8,462 nucleotides of DNA. It comes from a bacterium (GTDB lineage: Bacteria; Bacillota_I; Bacilli_A; RFN20; CAG-826). Location: positions 1 to 8,462 of the forward strand of contig JAHZFY010000051.1 in assembly GCA_019421105.1 (NCBI GenBank). Reading direction: 5' to 3'. Below the pieces are notes generated by a model that saw only the letters and a program-made list of their open reading frames with translations, was not told the origin of the DNA and ran no database searches. Made by a program: the position numbers and the translations under genes. This document shows, in pieces, positions 1 through 6,607 of the stretch. Each line of letters begins with the position of its first letter. The first letter of the stretch is position 1.

Positions 1-648
1 TTTAAAGACTATGTCAGTGGAAGTCAAATCATCGTTAATAATGGACATATTCAAGGCACATTCACAGAAGAAGGGATCGCTGTAATTTATAATTCGAGTC
101 TTATCGATCGCCCAATAATTCAAGTTGATAATGATGGTAGTCAATTTTATTATGATACCATCGATGTTAATGTTACAGTTAGCAACGCTACTGAATCATA
201 TTACATTTTAGATGATAATGATAAAGTTACATTTAAAGATAATGTCACCATCACTTTGGGCAATGATATTAAAAAAGGAACTAACAAATTAAAAATTATT
301 GCTAGAAATGAAAAATATAGCGTTGAAAAAACTTATACATACATCAAAAAAGACATTAACAATTTAGAAGTTATTGTAAATAATATTCCGAATGAATATT
401 GTCAAAACAAACAAGTTGTTGCTTGGGTTTGGAAATCCGGTAGCAATGGTAGATGGGTAAATGGAGAATTAAAAAATAATACATTTATTTTCCCTATAAC
501 AAGCAGTGATACTCACTTCTTATTAGCTAGTTTTGATTTAGGAGTAACTCCTGATTGGAACTTAAAACCATATAAAACCGTTGACATTCAAATTAGTTCA
601 GATGGTGTGATAGATTGTTCTAAATATACTTGGCAGCAATCTTTATAG
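1..648 (+). CDS. C-terminal part of a secreted alpha-amylase-like glycoside hydrolase (5' end outside window)
   Basis: The reading frame is open from base 1 to the TAG at 646-648, giving 215 codons with no start codon visible, so this is the 3' end of a longer gene. The first ~35 residues (VSGSQIIVNNG, then GTFTEEGIAVIYN at about 19-31) look like the all-beta C-terminal domain that follows the barrel of GH13 alpha-amylases. Residues ~50-117 resemble the chitobiase/hexosaminidase C-terminal-like (Ig-type) domain often appended to such enzymes. The last ~100 residues, with AWVWKSGSNGRW, look like an aromatic-rich starch-binding-type beta module, but I cannot assign a family. The catalytic domain is not in the window, so substrate (starch or glycogen) is inferred. 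There is no LPxTG motif or C-terminal membrane helix, consistent with a freely secreted protein. It ends just before a strong terminator and is transcriptionally separate from the downstream operon. Confidence 0.7.
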   Translation, partial: FKDYVSGSQIIVNNGHIQGTFTEEGIAVIYNSSLIDRPIIQVDNDGSQFYYDTIDVNVTVSNATESYYILDDNDKVTFKDNVTITLGNDIKKGTNKLKIIARNEKYSVEKTYTYIKKDINNLEVIVNNIPNEYCQNKQVVAWVWKSGSNGRWVNGELKNNTFIFPITSSDTHFLLASFDLGVTPDWNLKPYKTVDIQISSDGVIDCSKYTWQQSL

Positions 649-652
649 TTTA

Positions 653-695
653 AAAAAAGACATCGAATTCGTAGATAAATTCCGATGTCTTTTTT
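653..695 (+). terminator. Intrinsic (Rho-independent) terminator of the amylase-like gene
   Basis: Bases 653-664 (AAAAAAGACATC) pair with 684-695 (GATGTCTTTTTT). After a one-base bulge at C683 the stem continues with GAATT (665-669) against AATTC (678-682), leaving an 8-base loop. The 3' arm runs into a T tract, which extends the U-rich tail. It lies 4 bases after the stop codon of the amylase-like gene and before the rny promoter. The A tract on the 5' side would let it work in the other direction too, but no convergent gene is present. Confidence 0.9.
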
Positions 696-703
696 ATTTG
701 TTC

Positions 704-732
704 TTGTTAGAATAATTTATTATTAGTATAAT
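704..732 (+). promoter_or_regulatory. Sigma-A-type promoter of the rny operon
   Basis: A -35 element TTGTTA (704-709) is separated by exactly 17 bases from a perfect -10 element TATAAT (727-732). It sits between the terminator and rny, with no other gene between, so it most likely drives the whole eight-gene operon. The expected start of transcription is about 738-740, which places a small hairpin at the very 5' end of the transcript. There is no extended -10 TG. Confidence 0.75.
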
Positions 733-738
733 AAAAAT

Positions 739-894
739 GCGCTGATATAGTGCTTACCTATAAATCTTTCTATGATTTTATTAATCGGTATTAACCGTTT
801 ATATATTATAATCGCCTACATTGGGCTTTTTAGGTAATTTTTAGCTATTGCTATACAAATAACATATTCGCTAAGCGAAAAGAAAGGAAAGACT
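739..894 (+). promoter_or_regulatory. Long structured 5' leader of rny, possible attenuator
   Basis: About 155 transcribed bases precede rny. Four short hairpins can be drawn: GCGCT/AGTGC at 739-753 (at the predicted transcript 5' end), CGGT-ATTA-ACCG at 786-797, GCCTA/TGGGC at 814-826 followed by TTTTT, and TTCGC-TAA-GCGAA at 867-879. The last ends just before the AAAGGA ribosome-binding site at 883-888. ACCTA (756-760) could also pair with TAGGT (831-835), enclosing the middle hairpins. GCCTA (814-818) could pair with the same TAGGT. These pairings are mutually exclusive, as in an attenuator, but each is only 4-5 bp and could arise by chance. I do not recognise a known riboswitch, T-box or protein-binding leader. 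Confidence 0.4.
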
Positions 895-2457
895 ATGGAA
901 ATTTCACTGGCTATTGTTAGTATTGTAGTCGCTGCAATTGTTGGAATAATTATAGGCGTTGGTGTCTTATTATTAATCCCATATTTTAGAGAGCGTGCAT
1001 CTAACAAAAAAAGTAACAACATTATTAAGGAAGCTGAATTAAAAGCTGATAGAATCGTTAAAAATGCTCAAATTGATGGAAAACAAACTGTCAATGAGTT
1101 GAAAAACGAATTCGAAAAAGAAATTAAAGAAAGAAGAAATGAATTAAATCAAACGGAAAATCGTCTTTTCCAAAGAGAACAAAACATTGATAGACGCGAT
1201 GCTGCTTTAACAAATAAAGAAAATATATTAGAGCAAAAAACTGAAACATTAAATAGGCAAATCAATGAAAATATCAAAAAAGAAAAAGTCTTGCAAGAAA
1301 AAATAGATGGTATTATCGATGAACTTGAAAAAGTATCTAAAATGTCTATTCAAGAAGCTAAAGACGAAATCTTTAAAAGAGTAGAATCTAAAATGGCTAA
1401 AGAAATAGCTGTCTATATCAAAAACAAAGAAGATGAAGCAAATGAACTTTGTGATGCGAAAGCTACTGAAATATTAGGATTGGCTATGGCAAGATTTGCT
1501 CAAGATTCCACTAATGAAAAAACAGTATACGCTGTTGCATTGCCTAATGATGAAATGAAAGGTAGAATTATTGGAAGAGAAGGAAGAAACATTCGTTCAT
1601 TAGAACAACTTTTAGGTGTAGATTTAATTATTGATGATACTCCTGAAGTAATAACCATTTCTTGCTTTAACCCTATTAGACGTGAAATCGCAAGAATTAC
1701 ATTAGAAAACTTAATCAAAGATGGCAGAATTCAACCTGGCCGCATTGAAGAATTAAGTGAAAAAGCTAAAAAAGAAGTTGAAGAATCAATTAAAAAAGCA
1801 GGTGAAGAAGCTGCATTTAGATTAGGTTTACCAAGAATCAACAAAGAATTATTAACTTATATTGGAAGATTAAAATATAGAACTTCCTACGGTCAAAATG
1901 CTTACGACCATTGTATGGAAGTTGCATATTTATGTGGCATTATGGCTGCTGAACTTGGCTTAGATCAAAACCTTGCAAAAAGAGCAGGCTTACTTCATGA
2001 CATTGGCAAAGCTGCTGATTTTGAATTAGATGGTAGCCATGTCGAAATCGGTGCCCGTCTTGCTAAAAAATATGGTGAACCAGAAGTTGTTATCAACGCT
2101 ATTGAATCTCACCATGGCGATGTTTTGCCAACTTGTGTCATCTCACATTTAGTTCAAGCAGCTGATACATTATCTGCTGCAAGACCAGGTGCAAGAAGCG
2201 AAACATTAGAGACATATGTTAAGCGTATTCAACAATTAGAAGACATTTGTAAATCATATGATGGAGTTTATCAATGTTATGCAATGCAATCAGGTAGAGA
2301 AATTAGAATCATGGTTATGCCTGATAAAATCGATGACTTGTCAGCTTATAATTTAGCAAGACAAATCAAAGATAGAATTGAAAATGAAATGACTTACCCT
2401 GGACAAATCAAGGTTTCTGTCATTAGAGAATATCGTGCTATTGAAACTGCAAAATAG
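895..2457 (+). CDS. rny: Ribonuclease Y (membrane-anchored endoribonuclease)
   Basis: RNase Y is the endoribonuclease that starts decay and processing of many mRNAs in Firmicutes, acting at the inner face of the membrane. The 520-residue protein has the same length as B. subtilis RNase Y and the full domain order: one N-terminal membrane helix (about residues 5-29), a long charged coiled coil (about 35-200), a KH RNA-binding domain (about 210-275, GRIIGREGR at 223-231) and an HD phosphohydrolase domain. Metal-site residues are visible: H339 in YDHCMEV, H368-D369 in LLHDIGK and H406-H407 in ESHHGD. H368 and D369 match the B. subtilis catalytic pair by number. The ATG start follows AAAGGA at 883-888. 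It is the first gene of the operon, and its structured leader could allow post-transcriptional control, possibly by the enzyme itself (inference). Confidence 0.98.
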   Translation: MEISLAIVSIVVAAIVGIIIGVGVLLLIPYFRERASNKKSNNIIKEAELKADRIVKNAQIDGKQTVNELKNEFEKEIKERRNELNQTENRLFQREQNIDRRDAALTNKENILEQKTETLNRQINENIKKEKVLQEKIDGIIDELEKVSKMSIQEAKDEIFKRVESKMAKEIAVYIKNKEDEANELCDAKATEILGLAMARFAQDSTNEKTVYAVALPNDEMKGRIIGREGRNIRSLEQLLGVDLIIDDTPEVITISCFNPIRREIARITLENLIKDGRIQPGRIEELSEKAKKEVEESIKKAGEEAAFRLGLPRINKELLTYIGRLKYRTSYGQNAYDHCMEVAYLCGIMAAELGLDQNLAKRAGLLHDIGKAADFELDGSHVEIGARLAKKYGEPEVVINAIESHHGDVLPTCVISHLVQAADTLSAARPGARSETLETYVKRIQQLEDICKSYDGVYQCYAMQSGREIRIMVMPDKIDDLSAYNLARQIKDRIENEMTYPGQIKVSVIREYRAIETAK

Positions 2458-2471
2458 ATAGGAATTAAAAA

Positions 2472-3263
2472 TTGAAAATATTATTTTTAGGGGATATTGT
2501 TGGTCGTCCTGGTCGAAGCATCTGTAAACTCAAAGTACCTGAATTGATCGAAAAGTTTGGTGCTGATTTTGTTATTGCCAATGGGGAAAATGCATCTCAT
2601 GGAAAAGGGCTTACAGAAAAAAACTATGACGAATTATGCGATTGTGGAATTGATTTCATTACACTTGGTAATCACTACGATAACAAATATGAAATTCGCC
2701 GTTATATTGACCAAGTTGATAATTTAATTCGTCCTTTAAATTTAATAAAAAATTTTCCTGGTGAAGGTAGTAAAGTCGTCGAAATAAATGGTATCAAAAT
2801 TAGAATAAGCAATATACTTGGGACTGCTTTTATAAACGAAGAGGTGTCTTTACCTTATCTTGCGATAAATGACATCATAAAAAATGAAGAACCAACTGAC
2901 ATCCATATCATTGATTTTCATGGTGAATCTACTTCTGAAAAGCAATGCTTTGCATATGCTTTAGATGGACAAGTAAGCGCGGTTCTTGGCACACATACTC
3001 ACGTGCAAACAAACGATGCAAGAATTTTAAATGGTGGAACTGCTTTTATGTGTGATGTTGGTATGTGCGGGACTTATGATAGTGTAATCGGATTTGAAAA
3101 ACATTCTGTAGTGGATAAGATAATCTTTGGCGCTAAGACAAGATTTGAAATAAGCGAAAAAGGTGCTTTGATGATAAATGGATGCTTATTAGATATTGAT
3201 GAAACAAATGGTAAATGTAGAAAAATTATTCCTATTAAGGAGGTTATAGACAATGAAAAATAA
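2472..3263 (+). CDS. ymdB: YmdB-family metallophosphoesterase (cyclic-nucleotide phosphodiesterase)
   Basis: YmdB proteins are dimetal phosphodiesterases; the B. subtilis enzyme hydrolyses 2',3'-cyclic nucleotides and influences biofilm versus motility choice. This 263-residue protein has the normal family length (B. subtilis about 264). All expected metal ligands are present: D8 (FLGDIVG), E39-N40 (NGENASHG), N67-H68 (LGNHYDN), H150 (DFHGE), H175 and H177 (GTHTHVQT). The start is TTG at 2472: it gives the family's usual N-terminus eight residues before the metal-binding Asp, and no in-frame ATG lies nearby. A weak AGGA (2460-2463) is its only ribosome-binding site. It begins 14 bases after rny, the same pairing as in B. 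subtilis, where a functional link to RNase Y has been proposed. Its last 11 bases overlap miaB. The in vivo substrate here is not shown by sequence. Confidence 0.95.
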   Translation: MKILFLGDIVGRPGRSICKLKVPELIEKFGADFVIANGENASHGKGLTEKNYDELCDCGIDFITLGNHYDNKYEIRRYIDQVDNLIRPLNLIKNFPGEGSKVVEINGIKIRISNILGTAFINEEVSLPYLAINDIIKNEEPTDIHIIDFHGESTSEKQCFAYALDGQVSAVLGTHTHVQTNDARILNGGTAFMCDVGMCGTYDSVIGFEKHSVVDKIIFGAKTRFEISEKGALMINGCLLDIDETNGKCRKIIPIKEVIDNEK

Positions 3264-4695
3264 AGTCAAAGTTATTTCATTACCTTGTTTAAATGACGCT
3301 CGTAAAAAAAGCGTTAATCAAGGTGTAGTGTTTAAAGATGCTTTCAAACCAAATGAAGAGTTAAAAAACTTTCTTAAAGATAAATTTTATTATATTAAAA
3401 CATTTGGATGTCAGGCTAATGTTAGAGATTCAGAAACCATGGCAGGAATGCTTGAATTTTTCGCTATGAAAAAAACTGATGATCCAAAGCTTGCTAGTGT
3501 TATTATCGTCAACACATGTGCGGTTAGAGAAAACGCTGTTGATAAGATGTATGGTGAAATTGGCAATTTAAAAGCCTTGAGCAAGACTGCTGATATAATT
3601 GCTGTTTGCGGTTGTGTTGTAGAACAACCTATAGCTTTAGAAAAAATCAAAACCACATATCCACAAGTAAATTTGATTTTCGGTACTCATGAATTGCCAT
3701 ATATGATGGATTATATTGCTGACATCATTTTAAACAAATATAAAAAAGTTATTTCAGTTAAATCACAAGGTGGTGATGTTTTTGAAGAATTGCCATCAAA
3801 AAGAGATAGTCATTATAAAGCTTTTGTTAACATTATGTATGGCTGTAACAAGTTTTGCACATATTGTATAGTTCCTTACACAAGAGGCAGAGAAAGAAGT
3901 CGCTTAAGTGATGATATTATAAAAGAATGTAAACAATTGGTGGATGAAGGATATCAAGAAATCACTCTTTTAGGTCAAAATGTCAATGCTTATGGAAAAG
4001 ATTTAAAAGATAGTATTTCATTCGCTCAACTCTTAGAAAGTGTTGCTAAATTAGGAATTCCAAGATTGCGTTTTACAACATCTCATCCATGGGATTTTAG
4101 TGATGACATAATTGAAGTAATTGCAAAATATCCTAATATTATGAAATCGATTCATTTACCAGTGCAATCTGGTAATGATGAAATATTAAAAGAAATGGGT
4201 AGAAGATATGATTCCACCCATTATAAAAAAATAGTTGATAAGATGAGAAAAACCATTCCTAATTTAACATTATCGACTGATATTATCGTTGGTTTTCCAA
4301 ATGAAACATATGAGCAATTTTTAGATACTTTAAAAATGGTGGACTACGTTAAATATGAATCTGCTTTCACATTTATTTATTCTCCAAGAGCAGGCACACC
4401 AGCCGCGGCTAAAGTTGATAATGTTTCTTTAAAAGATAAACATGAAAGATTTGACGAATTAGTCAAAACTTGTGAAAAATACATCAAGGCTTCTTCTGAT
4501 GCAATGGTAGGTCAAATTTTTGATGTTTTAGTTGATGGTCCATCTAAAAATAATAAGGATATGTTTTCTGGTTATACAGAATCAAATAAGGTTGTTCATT
4601 TTAAATCAAATGATGAATCATTAATTGGAAAAATAATCAAAGTAAAAGTTCTTGAATCACACACATATTCTTTGATTGGTGAAATCTATGAATGA
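3253..4695 (+). CDS. miaB: tRNA-2-methylthio-N6-dimethylallyladenosine synthase MiaB
   Basis: MiaB is a radical-SAM methylthiotransferase that converts i6A37 to ms2i6A37 in tRNAs reading UNN codons. The 480-residue protein has a basic ~45-residue N-terminal extension, as in Bacillus homologues. The MTTase domain follows, with auxiliary-cluster cysteines C53 (TFGCQAN), C89 (VNTCAVREN) and C121 (CGCVVEQ; C119 is an extra cysteine). The radical-SAM domain has C198, C202 and C205 in YGCNKFCTYC, followed by the PYTRGRERSR stretch typical of MiaB. A TRAM RNA-binding domain fills roughly the last 65 residues. The ATG lies inside the end of ymdB and is preceded by a strong AAGGAGG at 3238-3244, so this start is well supported despite the 11-base overlap. 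It overlaps the next gene by 8 bases. The substrate-making gene miaA is two genes downstream. Confidence 0.97.
   Translation: MKNKVKVISLPCLNDARKKSVNQGVVFKDAFKPNEELKNFLKDKFYYIKTFGCQANVRDSETMAGMLEFFAMKKTDDPKLASVIIVNTCAVRENAVDKMYGEIGNLKALSKTADIIAVCGCVVEQPIALEKIKTTYPQVNLIFGTHELPYMMDYIADIILNKYKKVISVKSQGGDVFEELPSKRDSHYKAFVNIMYGCNKFCTYCIVPYTRGRERSRLSDDIIKECKQLVDEGYQEITLLGQNVNAYGKDLKDSISFAQLLESVAKLGIPRLRFTTSHPWDFSDDIIEVIAKYPNIMKSIHLPVQSGNDEILKEMGRRYDSTHYKKIVDKMRKTIPNLTLSTDIIVGFPNETYEQFLDTLKMVDYVKYESAFTFIYSPRAGTPAAAKVDNVSLKDKHERFDELVKTCEKYIKASSDAMVGQIFDVLVDGPSKNNKDMFSGYTESNKVVHFKSNDESLIGKIIKVKVLESHTYSLIGEIYE
4679..4683 (+). promoter_or_regulatory. Ribosome-binding site that decides the ymcA-like start
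   Basis: GGTGA, matching the 3' half of the AAGGAGGTGA consensus, lies 4 bases before ATG 4688 and inside the miaB coding end. Upstream in-frame TTG 4676 and GTG 4679 have no ribosome-binding site and would overlap this one, so ATG 4688 is preferred. Translational coupling to miaB through the 8-base overlap is likely. Confidence 0.5.
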
Positions 4696-4981
4696 GGATG
4701 TTAAAACAAAAACACTGCAAATCAGAGATTATTTGTATTCTTTAGCGGAGGTTAAAGAATATTTTAGATTGAAAAATGCAATTTTAGAAAATGAAGAATT
4801 AAAACAAATTAGTTCAAATATTAAAAAATATTGTCATGATAACGACAATAAAAAATTATACGAAAAATATAAAAAAGAATACGAGTCTCACCCTTTGATA
4901 ATCAATTTCAATGTCGTTAAAAATGAAGTTGAAGATTTGTTGATACAGATCAAATCCTTAATTGAGGAGGAAATATTATGA
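4688..4981 (+). CDS. Short YmcA/RicA-like protein (Com_YlbF family)
   Basis: The 97-residue, almost wholly alpha-helical and strongly charged protein ends with a block (ESHPLIINFNVVKNEVEDLL, about residues 66-85) typical of the Com_YlbF family of YlbF and YmcA. In B. subtilis YmcA (RicA), YlbF (RicF) and YaaT (RicT) form the Y-complex, which works with RNase Y in maturation of some mRNAs and affects competence, biofilm and sporulation. The position directly after miaB is that of B. subtilis ymcA, supporting orthology. It is shorter than RicA (about 143 residues) and stops about where the family helix ends, so the C-terminal cysteines that bind an Fe-S cluster in RicA are missing; the only cysteine is C49. 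Start chosen at ATG 4688; TTG 4676 would add four residues. It overlaps miaB by 8 bases and miaA by 4 (ATGA). The family call is fairly safe; the function is inferred from context. Confidence 0.8.
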   Translation: MNEDVKTKTLQIRDYLYSLAEVKEYFRLKNAILENEELKQISSNIKKYCHDNDNKKLYEKYKKEYESHPLIINFNVVKNEVEDLLIQIKSLIEEEIL

Positions 4982-5853
4982 TATATGTCATAGTAGGTCC
5001 TACTGCAAGTGGTAAATCTAAGCTTGCTGAAAAATTATATTATAAATTAGATAATCCAATATTAATAAATGGTGATGCATATCAAATCTATAAAGATATG
5101 AACATTGGAACCGCTAAAATTTCTAGAGATGATCCGTTGTATTCAAAATATAAATTATTGGACATCATTTCTTGTGAAGATGAATTTTCAGTTATGGAAT
5201 ATCAATCTTTAATTAGAAAAGAAATTGACGAAGGATTAAAAAATAATAAAGACATCATAATTGTAGGTGGAACAGGATTATACATAAGAGCAGCCCTATA
5301 CGATTATGAATTTAAAAAAGAATTAGATGATGCCGATAATTCTGATTTAAATGATTTAAGCAATATTGAACTTCACAATATATTGAAAAGTTTAGATGAA
5401 GAAGAAGCAAAAAAAATTCATCCTAATAATAAAAAAAGAGTCTTAAGAGCGATACAATTAATTAGATCGCTTGGGGAAAGCAAAACTGAATTTTTAAATA
5501 AACAAGATCATAAAATTATTTATGATGATGTTAAGATTTTTTATATAAATCCTGATCGTGAAAAACTTTATCAAAGAATTAATGAGCGAGTGGATGAAAT
5601 GATTCAAGAAGGATTAATTGATGAAGTAAAAAATCTCATTACAAAATATAATCTTTCTTCTACTGCGATTAAAGCGATAGGGTATCAAGAAATAATCTCT
5701 TATTTAAAAGGTGAGATAACCCTTGAAAATGCTAAAGAATTAATCAAGAAAAAAACAAGAAATTACGCAAAAAGACAAAATACCTTTTTTAAACATCAAT
5801 TTAATAGTGTTATCATATACAATGATATAGATGATTTTTTAAAACTCATATAG
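4978..5853 (+). CDS. miaA: tRNA dimethylallyltransferase MiaA
   Basis: MiaA transfers a dimethylallyl group from DMAPP to N6 of A37 in tRNAs reading UNN codons, making i6A, the substrate of MiaB. The 291-residue protein is somewhat shorter than B. subtilis MiaA (about 314), mainly in the central insert and the C-terminus. Visible motifs are the P-loop GPTASGKS (7-14), the catalytic-loop Asp D33 in NGDAYQIYKDMNIGTAK (31-47), GGTGLYIR with T99, HPNNKKRVLRA (148-158), R204 in INERVDEM, and the tRNA-binding AIGYQE...RNYAKRQ region (233-267). Odd points: the usual PHHLID stretch is YSKYKLLDI (55-63) and the usual RQLTWF is RQNTFF. The ATG overlaps the preceding stop as ATGA and follows GAGGAGG at 4964-4970. 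These changes do not remove the core catalytic residues, so an active enzyme is likely. Confidence 0.96.
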   Translation: MIYVIVGPTASGKSKLAEKLYYKLDNPILINGDAYQIYKDMNIGTAKISRDDPLYSKYKLLDIISCEDEFSVMEYQSLIRKEIDEGLKNNKDIIIVGGTGLYIRAALYDYEFKKELDDADNSDLNDLSNIELHNILKSLDEEEAKKIHPNNKKRVLRAIQLIRSLGESKTEFLNKQDHKIIYDDVKIFYINPDREKLYQRINERVDEMIQEGLIDEVKNLITKYNLSSTAIKAIGYQEIISYLKGEITLENAKELIKKKTRNYAKRQNTFFKHQFNSVIIYNDIDDFLKLI

Positions 5854-5862
5854 GAGGTTTTT

Positions 5863-6588
5863 ATGAGAAGAGGAATTAATAAATTTATCACTGAAAAAAC
5901 ATGTAAATTAATCGGTGAAGAACATGTAAACAACTTTACAACCAAAAGAATTGCTGTCTTAGGTTTGGGAGGTGTAGGTGGCACTGCTTTAGAAGCCTTA
6001 ACAAGAACTGGTTTTTCTAAATTTGTCTTAGTGGACGCTGATCGTGTTGAATATAGCAACTTAAACCGTCAAATTTTATTTAATACAGATGATGTTGAAT
6101 TAAGAAAAGTTGACGTTGCTGCATCTCATTTAGGCATTCTTGCAGATGGTATTGAAATCGCTACATATGCTACAAAAATAACTACTGATAACGTCCATGA
6201 AATTTTAGATGAACATCATTTAGACTTTATCGTTGATGCAATCGATGATGTTAAAGCAAAAGTCGCATTGATTAAATACGCTCAAGAAAAACATATACCA
6301 ATTATTGTTTCTGTTGGCATGGGCAATAGACTTGACCCAACATTAATCGAAATGTTACCTTTAAGCAAAACTACTGATGATGGTTTAGCTAGAGCATTAA
6401 GACAACAATGTCGTGCAGCTGGAATTGATCCTGCTACTGTCATGACAGTTCATTCAAAAGAACATCCTATCTTAAAATCTGAAACACCATATTCTATGAT
6501 GATGGTTCCATCCGCAGCTGGTTTATTTATTTGTTACCATGTTGTTAGATATTTCATGGACGAATTATTAGAAAAAGAAGAAAATTAA
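5863..6588 (+). CDS. tcdA: tRNA threonylcarbamoyladenosine dehydratase TcdA (ThiF/E1-like)
   Basis: TcdA uses ATP to activate and cyclise t6A37 to the hydantoin ct6A37 in tRNAs reading ANN codons. The 241-residue protein is a ThiF/MoeB-type Rossmann enzyme of the YgdL/YrvM subgroup. It has the nucleotide-binding GLGGVGG (34-40), DADRVEYSNLNRQ (58-70, the E1-like Asp and the ATP-contacting Asn/Arg), DAIDDV (125-130), and the subgroup pattern GNRLDPT (154-160) with the LARALR stretch (175-180). It lacks the CxxC zinc pairs of MoeB and ThiF, as expected for TcdA, and is only slightly shorter than B. subtilis YrvM (about 254). ATG 5863 follows TAGGAGG (5851-5857), which contains the miaA stop codon, so translation is probably coupled. 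Its position after miaB and miaA groups three enzymes acting on tRNA A37. A different ThiF-family sulfur-carrier role is unlikely because no carrier protein gene is nearby. Confidence 0.92.
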   Translation: MRRGINKFITEKTCKLIGEEHVNNFTTKRIAVLGLGGVGGTALEALTRTGFSKFVLVDADRVEYSNLNRQILFNTDDVELRKVDVAASHLGILADGIEIATYATKITTDNVHEILDEHHLDFIVDAIDDVKAKVALIKYAQEKHIPIIVSVGMGNRLDPTLIEMLPLSKTTDDGLARALRQQCRAAGIDPATVMTVHSKEHPILKSETPYSMMMVPSAAGLFICYHVVRYFMDELLEKEEN

Positions 6589-6607
6589 AACTTTAGGAGG
6601 CGTTAAT

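Noticed and set aside
256..648. A separate small gene starting at the TTG at 256
   Set aside because: The frame is open without interruption back to base 1 with amylase C-domain-like sequence, and no ribosome-binding site precedes 256. It is the interior of a longer gene.
801..812. Second TATAAT (807-812) as a promoter closer to rny
   Set aside because: No acceptable -35 element lies 16-18 bases upstream (around 784-790 reads ATCGGTA), whereas the 704-732 pair is near consensus with ideal spacing.
816..1022. Antisense open frame of 68 codons over the rny start
   Set aside because: It lies opposite the rny leader and membrane-helix codons, has no ribosome-binding site and no recognisable product; it is a shadow of the real gene.
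1500..1718. Antisense open frame of 72 codons within rny; similar ones at 3411-3656, 5796-6059 and 7402-7665
   Set aside because: All lie opposite strongly conserved coding sequence, without ribosome-binding sites or domain-like features.
4676..4687. TTG 4676 as the start of the ymcA-like gene
   Set aside because: It has no upstream ribosome-binding site; ATG 4688 has GGTGA 4 bases before it and uses the preferred start codon.
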